Below are positions 6,247 to 10,510 of a stretch of 10,510 bases of DNA, piece by piece. Both the position numbers and the translations under genes were made by a program. Position 1 is the stretch's first letter, and every line of letters begins with the position of its first letter. A model generated the notes under the pieces. That model had not been told where the DNA came from and did no database searches. It was given only the letters and a program-made list of their open reading frames with translations. The stretch is from Anaerolineae bacterium (lineage in GTDB: Bacteria > Chloroflexota > Anaerolineae > DRVO01), in contig JAAYAV010000518.1 of NCBI GenBank assembly GCA_012719195.1, forward strand, positions 1-10,510, in the 5' to 3' direction.

Positions 6247-7602
6247 CTAGTAGTTCTCGAGGTACCGATCGAGCTCCCACTGGTAGACGCGGGTGCGGTA
6301 CTGGTCCCACTCCTGTCGCTTAGCCTCGATGAGACGGCCGAAGGTATGGCTCCCGAGCGCTTCCTCGATCAGAGGGTCGCTCGCGGCCCACTCGATGGCC
6401 TCGCCCAGCGAGCTGGGAAGAGTCTCCACGTGCCGAGCGGCGAGGGACTCCTTGTCAAGGTGGTAGATGTCCTCCTCGATGGGTGCGGGAGGCGTCATGC
6501 CCTTCTCGATGCCGTCCAGGCCGGCCGCCAAAGCCACGGCAAAGGCCAGGTACGGGTTACAGCTCGGGTCCGGGCAGCGGATTTCTAGGCGTGTGGCCTG
6601 CGGGCTGTTCTTCGAGACTCGCGGCACCCGGATGAGGGCCGAACGGTTGGTGCGACCCCACGAGACGTATACGGGAGCCTCGTAGCCGGGCACCAAGCGC
6701 TTATAGCTGTTGACGGTAGGCGCCAGCACTAGGCACATGGCGCGGGCGTGGGCGAGCTGGCCGGCGATGAACGACAGCGCGAGGTCAGACAGGCCGTACT
6801 GCGAATCGTTGTCGCTGAAGGCGTTGCTGCCGTCGGAGATTCGCGCCAGGCTCTGGTGGACGTGCATGCCTGACCCGCTGATGCCGTACACGGGCTTGGG
6901 CATGAAGGTGGCGTGCAGGCCGTTCTTCTTGGCTACCGACTTGAGGGCGTACTTGAACGTCATGGCGTAGTCGGCACTGGCAAGAGCGTTTCCGTAGCGG
7001 AAGTCGATCTCGTGCTGACCGATGGCCACCTCATGGTGACTAGCTTCCACCTCTATGCCGAACGCCTGCAGCGCGTTCACCATGTCCTTGCGGACGTGGA
7101 TCGCCTGGTCGGTACTCAGGTCGAAATATCCTCCGTGGTCATGCTGCTCCAGAACGACATGCCCGTGAGAATCGAGCGGGAAGAGGAAGAACTCCAGCTC
7201 GGGCCCGGTGTTGAAGACGAAGCCTTTCTCTTCTACCTTCGCCAGGATGCGCTTCAGAGTGCCGCGTGGGTCGCCCCGGAAGGGCTCCCCGTTCGGCGAA
7301 TACACGTCGCAGATGATGCGAGCCGTCTTCGTCCCCTCGGCTTGGGACCACGGCACCGGGCTGAAGGTGTCAGCATCGGGCACGAGGTACATGTCACTCT
7401 CGGCGATGCGCGCGAACCCCTCGATGGAGGACCCGTCGAACCACACCCCGTTGGCCAGCGCGTTCTCGAGCCTCTCAACCGGGATCGTCACCGCCTTGAC
7501 GATGCCCATCAGGTCGGTGAACTGTAAATGGACGAAGTCGGTTCCCGTCGCCTTTGCTCGTTCCAACACTTCCAGCTTCTTGTGGTCGAGACCGGTGTCC
7601 AT
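6247..7602 (-). CDS. glnA: Type I glutamine synthetase (GSI-alpha)
   Basis: The enzyme makes glutamine from glutamate, ammonia and ATP, the main route of nitrogen assimilation, as a cytoplasmic dodecamer. With 451 residues it matches the short alpha class. Visible motifs are FDGSSIEGF (55-63), GPELEFFLF (133-141, metal ligands Glu135 and Glu137), Glu191 and Glu198 in EVAIGQHEID, GSGMHVH (243-249, His247), the Glu flap KRLVPGYEAP (Glu308), WGRTNRSALIRVP (315-327) and RLEIRCPDPSCNPYLAF (338-354). Arg65 sits where Arg62 of Bacillus glutamine synthetase helps in glutamine feedback inhibition. I see neither the beta-class insertion nor the adenylylation motif NLYDLP, so feedback rather than adenylylation control is expected. 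The frame is open upstream to 7716, but the ATG at 7602 has AGGAGG (7612-7617) nine bases before it and gives the normal N-terminus. It lies 158 bp after the helicase gene, behind a terminator-like hairpin. Confidence 0.97.
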   Translation of the reverse strand: MDTGLDHKKLEVLERAKATGTDFVHLQFTDLMGIVKAVTIPVERLENALANGVWFDGSSIEGFARIAESDMYLVPDADTFSPVPWSQAEGTKTARIICDVYSPNGEPFRGDPRGTLKRILAKVEEKGFVFNTGPELEFFLFPLDSHGHVVLEQHDHGGYFDLSTDQAIHVRKDMVNALQAFGIEVEASHHEVAIGQHEIDFRYGNALASADYAMTFKYALKSVAKKNGLHATFMPKPVYGISGSGMHVHQSLARISDGSNAFSDNDSQYGLSDLALSFIAGQLAHARAMCLVLAPTVNSYKRLVPGYEAPVYVSWGRTNRSALIRVPRVSKNSPQATRLEIRCPDPSCNPYLAFAVALAAGLDGIEKGMTPPAPIEEDIYHLDKESLAARHVETLPSSLGEAIEWAASDPLIEEALGSHTFGRLIEAKRQEWDQYRTRVYQWELDRYLENY

Positions 7603-7611
7603 TGTCCAAGT

Positions 7612-7617
7612 CCTCCT
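7612..7617 (-). promoter_or_regulatory. Ribosome binding site fixing the glnA start
   Basis: AGGAGG on the minus strand, nine bases from the ATG at 7600-7602. It decides against the in-frame ATG at 7716, which would add 38 residues with no similarity to glutamine synthetases. Confidence 0.75.
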
Positions 7618-7651
7618 CTGCTGGGATCGGCGGTTCCTTCCCCTCCCCGCC

Positions 7652-7702
7652 AAAAAGAGAGGGAGGGAGACCACTCGGCTCTCACAGCCATGGTCCCCCT
7701 CC
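7652..7702 (-). terminator. Intrinsic terminator in the helicase-glnA gap (possible attenuator)
   Basis: On the minus strand GGAGGGGGACCA (7702-7691) pairs with TGGTCTCCCTCC (7673-7662) over 12 bp with one G-U pair. The 17-base loop contains a further GGCT/AGCC mini-stem. The T-rich run CTCTCTTTTT (7661-7652) follows directly. This is a well-formed intrinsic terminator, 59 bases after the helicase stop. It also lies between the best glnA promoter candidate and the glnA start, so it may act as an attenuator. A second stem, CCCTCCC (7667-7661) with GGGAGGG (7647-7641), would use part of the same 3' arm and exclude the terminator fold. Confidence 0.7.
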
Positions 7703-7730
7703 TCGAAGGGCCGCATTCACACGACGCGGC

Positions 7731-7759
7731 AGTGTACTACTGTAGGTTCGCCCCTGCAA
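7731..7759 (-). promoter_or_regulatory. Candidate glnA promoter
   Basis: On the minus strand TTGCAG (7759-7754), a 17-bp spacer and TACACT (7736-7731) begin directly after the helicase stop codon. The -10 box is identical to that of the tRNA-Glu promoter candidate. The predicted start of transcription is near 7724, giving a leader of about 120 bases that contains the terminator hairpin. Confidence 0.4.
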
Positions 7760-7760
7760 G

Positions 7761-9974
7761 CTAGACCCTAGTTAACCGGGCCAGGCTCACGAGCAACCGC
7801 TTGATGCCCTTGCCCTCAAAGGCAACCGTGACCTCGGCGTCGTCGGCAGTGGTCTCGTACTTGATGACCGTACCACGTCCGAACTTGGAGTGAGACACTG
7901 ACTCCCCGACCGAATAGGTGGCCACCTCGGCAGGCTCCCTCACCGCCTCGGCCGCGCCAGCCGGGGCAAGTGACGGCGTGGTTGATGGTCGCACCATGAC
8001 GCGGCGACCGGATCGTGGGGGAGTGGACGAGTCTGCAGCCGCACCGGGACCGCTCGCTATCACCTCGATCGGGATCTCCTTGAGGAACCGGGATGGGAGC
8101 GCCAGATCAGACTGGCCGTACATGCGGCTGGTGGCGGCGTGCAGCAGGTACAGCCGCTTCATGGCCCGGGTCATGCCCACGTAACAGAGTCGCCGCTCCT
8201 CCTCCAGCTCATCGGGCTCTTCCAGGGCGCGGCTGTGTGGCAGGACACCCTCCTGCATGCCTACTATGAACACGACCGGGAACTCAAGCCCCTTGGCCGT
8301 GTGCAGAGTCAGTAGAACGGGCGCATCCACCGCCTCCTGCAACTCGTCCACATCGGCCACCAAGGCCACCTCGTCCAGGAAGGTGGCGAGTTGGTCCCTG
8401 CCCGGCTGGAGCTCGGCCACAGCCCCTCTGAGCTCCTGCACGTTGGCCATTCTGTCCTCGGCTTCCGGGCCGCTCGAGAGGATGAAGATGCCGTAGCCCC
8501 ACTCCCCGAGAATGGCGTCGATGAGCTCGGCCACGCTCATCTTCTCGCTGCTGTCAACCAACTCCTCCCAGGTCTCGAGGAAGTCGAGGAGGGCTCGCCG
8601 GGCACGACCGGTAAGGGTGGAGGCGGCCTGCTCGTCGTCCCGTAGCCGGCGCAGCGCGTCATAGGGTCCGAGTCCGTCGCGATCGGCCATGTTGCGCAGG
8701 TGCCCCAGGCTAACGTCACCCAAGCCTCGCGGCGGCACGTTGATGACCCGGTCGAAGGCCACCCACTCATTGCGGGTCGAGATGAGCCTGAGATAGGAGA
8801 GGATGTCCTTGATCTCCCGACGCTGGTAGAAGCGGGTGCCGCCCAGAAGGCGGTAGGGGATGTGCCTCCGCATGAAGGCCTCTTCCAGGGCGCGGGACTG
8901 GGAGTTCATGCGGTACATGACGGCGAAGTCGCCCAGGCCGAAGCCATCGCTGCTCACGAGACGCTCGATCTCGGCGACGACGGCGTCCGCCTCTTCATCC
9001 GGCCCGCTAGCCCGGTAGACCACGATGGGCTCTCCCACCCCTTTGTCCGCCTGCAGGTCCTTGTGCACCCGCTGGGCGTTGCGGGCGATGACCGCCTTGG
9101 CCGCGTCCAGAATGGTCTGACTGGATCGGTAGTTGCGCTCCAGGAGCAGCGTGCGGACGCCGGGGTAGTCCTCGCGCACGCGGCCTAGGTTGCGGTAGTC
9201 TGCTCCCCTCCAGCCGTAGATGGACTGGTCCTCGTCTCCCACCAGGAAGAGATCGGTACTATCGTCGCAGAGCAGGCGGACCAAGCGGTACTGCGGCAGG
9301 TTGGTGTCCTGGAACTCATCCACGAGTACGTGCCGGTACCGCTGCCGGTAGCGGTCTAGTACCTCAGGGTGCGCCTCCAGCCCCCTGACGGTGACCAGCA
9401 GCAGGTCATCGAAGTCGAGGGCGTTGTTGGCGGTGAGAGCTGCCTGGTAGGCCTCGTACGCCCTGCCGACCACCTCATGCCAGTAGCTCGGGGGGCGGTA
9501 CTCATGCGGGCCGATCATGTCGCTCTTCGCGCGCGAGATCTCCGCCAGCACCGACGACGGGCGATACTGCTTGTCGTCGACGTTGAGAGTCTTGAGGACG
9601 CGCTTGATCAGCGACATCTGGTCGTCTCGATCGTAGATGGTGAAGCTGCGGTCCAGCCCGAAGGAAGGCGCCTCGCGGCGGAGAATGCGCGTGCACACGG
9701 AGTGGAAGGTACCGAGGGTCACGTCGGCAGCAGCGGTGCCCAGCAGGCGGTCCAGGCGGCTGCGCATCTCCCGAGCCGCCTTGTTAGTGAAGGTCACCGC
9801 CAGGATGGAGCGGGGAGCCGCTCCCTCGCGCTCGATCAGGCAGGCGATACGCTGGGTCAGCACCCGCGTCTTGCCGCTCCCCGGCCCGGCCAGGACGAGA
9901 GTGGTGCCGACGGGGCACGAAACTGCTGCCAGCTGCTGATCGTTGAGACCGTCGAGGGCTGCTGTCTGGGGCAC
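7761..9974 (-). CDS. pcrA: UvrD/PcrA-type superfamily 1A DNA helicase
   Basis: The 737-residue ATP-dependent 3'-5' DNA helicase of the UvrD/Rep/PcrA family acts in repair, replication restart and removal of RecA or RNA polymerase from DNA. All motifs are present in order: Walker A AGPGSGKT (29-36), AVTFTNKAAREM (59-70), Walker B VDEFQDTN (218-225), VGDEDQSIYGWRGAD (245-259), LERNYRSSQTI (278-288), LTLHTAKGLEFPVVF (555-569) and YVGMTRA (598-604). After a Pro/Ala/Ser-rich linker (about 640-680), the C-terminus has VGESVSHSKFGRGTVIKYE (689-707) and VAFEGKGIKRLLVSLARL. This is the Tudor/KOW-like module that PcrA uses to bind RNA polymerase. That domain favours PcrA/UvrD over Rep. The start is GTG, with AGGAG (9984-9980) five bases upstream. 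It is divergent from tRNA-Glu and precedes glnA on the same strand. Confidence 0.96.
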   Translation of the reverse strand: MPQTAALDGLNDQQLAAVSCPVGTTLVLAGPGSGKTRVLTQRIACLIEREGAAPRSILAVTFTNKAAREMRSRLDRLLGTAAADVTLGTFHSVCTRILRREAPSFGLDRSFTIYDRDDQMSLIKRVLKTLNVDDKQYRPSSVLAEISRAKSDMIGPHEYRPPSYWHEVVGRAYEAYQAALTANNALDFDDLLLVTVRGLEAHPEVLDRYRQRYRHVLVDEFQDTNLPQYRLVRLLCDDSTDLFLVGDEDQSIYGWRGADYRNLGRVREDYPGVRTLLLERNYRSSQTILDAAKAVIARNAQRVHKDLQADKGVGEPIVVYRASGPDEEADAVVAEIERLVSSDGFGLGDFAVMYRMNSQSRALEEAFMRRHIPYRLLGGTRFYQRREIKDILSYLRLISTRNEWVAFDRVINVPPRGLGDVSLGHLRNMADRDGLGPYDALRRLRDDEQAASTLTGRARRALLDFLETWEELVDSSEKMSVAELIDAILGEWGYGIFILSSGPEAEDRMANVQELRGAVAELQPGRDQLATFLDEVALVADVDELQEAVDAPVLLTLHTAKGLEFPVVFIVGMQEGVLPHSRALEEPDELEEERRLCYVGMTRAMKRLYLLHAATSRMYGQSDLALPSRFLKEIPIEVIASGPGAAADSSTPPRSGRRVMVRPSTTPSLAPAGAAEAVREPAEVATYSVGESVSHSKFGRGTVIKYETTADDAEVTVAFEGKGIKRLLVSLARLTRV

Positions 9975-9979
9975 GGGGA

Positions 9980-9984
9980 CTCCT
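9980..9984 (-). promoter_or_regulatory. Ribosome binding site supporting a GTG start of the helicase
   Basis: AGGAG on the minus strand stands five bases from the GTG at 9974-9972. No ATG near it gives a better start, and the GTG start leaves the usual short lead before the Walker A motif. Confidence 0.6.
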
Positions 9985-10021
9985 AACCTGCTCTGCTAGC
10001 CGACCGGGCGTCGGGCCTTCC

Positions 10022-10050
10022 AAAGTACCATCGCCACCGCCGCCGGGCAA
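10022..10050 (-). promoter_or_regulatory. Candidate promoter of the helicase gene
   Basis: On the minus strand TTGCCC (10050-10045), a 17-bp spacer and TACTTT (10027-10022) would give a start near 10015 and a leader of about 40 bases. The -35 box is the same as in the divergent tRNA promoter, 23 bp away. The -10 match is weak (3 of 6). Confidence 0.35.
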
Positions 10051-10073
10051 GGCCACAAGCTCCGGCCCCGGTC

Positions 10074-10102
10074 TTGCCCAGAGTCCTCCCCTGGGATACA
10101 CT
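10074..10102 (+). promoter_or_regulatory. Candidate promoter of tRNA-Glu
   Basis: TTGCCC (10074-10079), a 17-bp spacer and TACACT (10097-10102) place the start of transcription near 10109, about five bases before the mature tRNA. The position is what a monocistronic tRNA gene needs. Confidence 0.5.
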
Positions 10103-10113
10103 GGCGGGTGCTT

Positions 10114-10186
10114 GCCCCCATCGTCTAGAGGCCCAGGACACCGCCCTTTCAAGGCGGCGACACCGATTCGAATTCGGTTGGGGGCA
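10114..10186 (+). tRNA. tRNA-Glu (anticodon UUC)
   Basis: A full cloverleaf can be drawn. The acceptor stem is GCCCCCA (10114-10120) with TGGGGGC (10179-10185). The anticodon stem is CCGCC/GGCGG (10141-10145, 10153-10157) with loop CTTTCAA and anticodon TTC at 10148-10150. The T stem is ACCGA/TCGGT (10162-10166, 10174-10178) with loop TTCGAAT. The discriminator is A10186. The next bases are CTA, so the 3' CCA is not encoded and must be added by tRNA nucleotidyltransferase. The tRNA reads GAA and GAG codons. It stands alone, with its own promoter candidate and terminator. Confidence 0.97.
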
Positions 10187-10216
10187 CTATATCCACGTCG
10201 CTCTTAGGCACAAAGA

Positions 10217-10250
10217 AAGGGCCGCCCCTCATCCGGGCGGCCCTTGGCTT
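10217..10250 (+). terminator. Intrinsic terminator after tRNA-Glu
   Basis: AAGGGCCGCCC (10217-10227) and GGGCGGCCCTT (10235-10245) form a perfect 11-bp stem with the 7-base loop CTCATCC. It is followed by GGCTTCT, a modest T-tract, 30 bases after the tRNA. Confidence 0.8.
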
Positions 10251-10510
10251 CTCCCCTCCCCTGAGGGCGCTCCGCTCCACCCGTGGTCCAGCCTAAGCTC
10301 GAGTCAAGTCCTAAGCATGACCTGTCAGCGCCTCCCGGAGCAGACACCGTAGCGATAGGTTGTGCGGAGAAGGCAGGGCCAAGGCCGAAGTGGGCACGGG
10401 CGGCTGAGGTTGAGAGAGGCAGGGCGGCGCGGCTCCAGTGCATAGCCCACCGGCGCCGCACGATCATGTCCGTTACGGGATGCTGTTCCGGCGTGTGGTA
10501 GCAGGTTGGC
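10246..10510. other. Right-hand end with no recognisable gene
   Basis: Two overlapping short open frames on opposite strands (10204-10467 minus, 10283-10501 plus) have no convincing ribosome binding site and low-complexity Arg/Ala/Gly-rich translations. The minus one also runs through the terminator stem. I found no tRNA, RNase P, SRP or tmRNA signature. It is probably spacer or the upstream region of a gene beyond the edge. Confidence 0.5.

Noticed and set aside
6913..7527. 204-codon + strand frame inside glnA
   Set aside because: Antisense of the conserved glutamine synthetase core, with no recognisable motif.
7603..7716. N-terminal extension of glnA by 38 codons
   Set aside because: It contains the terminator hairpin and T-run, and the start at 7602 has AGGAGG at the right spacing.
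7684..7730. ANTAR-type paired hexaloop hairpins in the glnA leader
   Set aside because: A CCCT/AGGG stem with a six-base loop exists, but the loop UCGAGG lacks the A1 and G4 expected of ANTAR targets, and the second hairpin does not fit.
9369..9986. 205-codon + strand frame inside the helicase gene
   Set aside because: Antisense of the Walker A to Walker B region of the helicase; no independent support.
10292..10316. Direct repeat CCTAAGC, two copies
   Set aside because: Only seven bases and two copies; expected by chance.
10187..10510. Integration site or mobile element downstream of tRNA-Glu
   Set aside because: No repeat of the tRNA 3' end, no integrase and no transposase in the window; the tRNA is followed by an ordinary terminator.

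Overview
The window is a high-GC bacterial chromosome segment, densely packed and with no mobile element, CRISPR array or rRNA. The glutamine synthetase is of the short GSI-alpha class, one start is GTG and another is probably TTG, and the M50 protease belongs to the EGY-like group. I lean towards Chloroflexota or a similar deep-branching high-GC lineage. That is an inference from general protein character only and is not secure. The coding content is mostly ordinary.

Layout. (1) Positions 1-1212, + strand: a DegT/DnrJ/EryC1 aminotransferase whose first codons lie just outside the window, followed by a hairpin terminator. (2) 1286-2206, - strand: a NagB-fold (glucosamine-6-phosphate deaminase-like) protein with several altered active-site positions. 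(3) 2472-6176, + strand: an M50 site-2-type membrane protease, a degenerate amidohydrolase-fold protein, an intact amidohydrolase and a D-isomer-specific 2-hydroxyacid dehydrogenase. The last three are tightly spaced (10 and 19 bp gaps), each has a good Shine-Dalgarno site, and they look like one operon. (4) 6197-6217: a GC-rich hairpin shared by the convergent operon and glnA. (5) 6247-7602, - strand: glnA. (6) 7761-9974, - strand: the UvrD/PcrA helicase, transcribed towards glnA. (7) 10114-10186, + strand: tRNA-Glu(UUC), divergent from the helicase gene, followed by a strong terminator. (8) The last 260 bases hold nothing I can recognise.

How the genes work together. The aminotransferase and NagB-like genes both suggest amino-sugar chemistry, but they are convergent, so a shared pathway is not shown. 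In the central operon, a presumably inactive amidohydrolase homologue beside an active one, plus an NAD-dependent 2-hydroxyacid dehydrogenase, suggests a small uncharacterised route that handles a carboxylic or 2-keto/2-hydroxy acid. glnA, the helicase and tRNA-Glu are housekeeping genes. The helicase-glnA gap is unusual: the only promoter candidate I find lies upstream of a strong intrinsic terminator, so glnA may be controlled by attenuation.

Three hand-found promoters in the 7600-10110 region share a TTGC-N2 / 17-bp spacer / TAC-N2-T pattern, which supports the calls but needs a genome-wide test.
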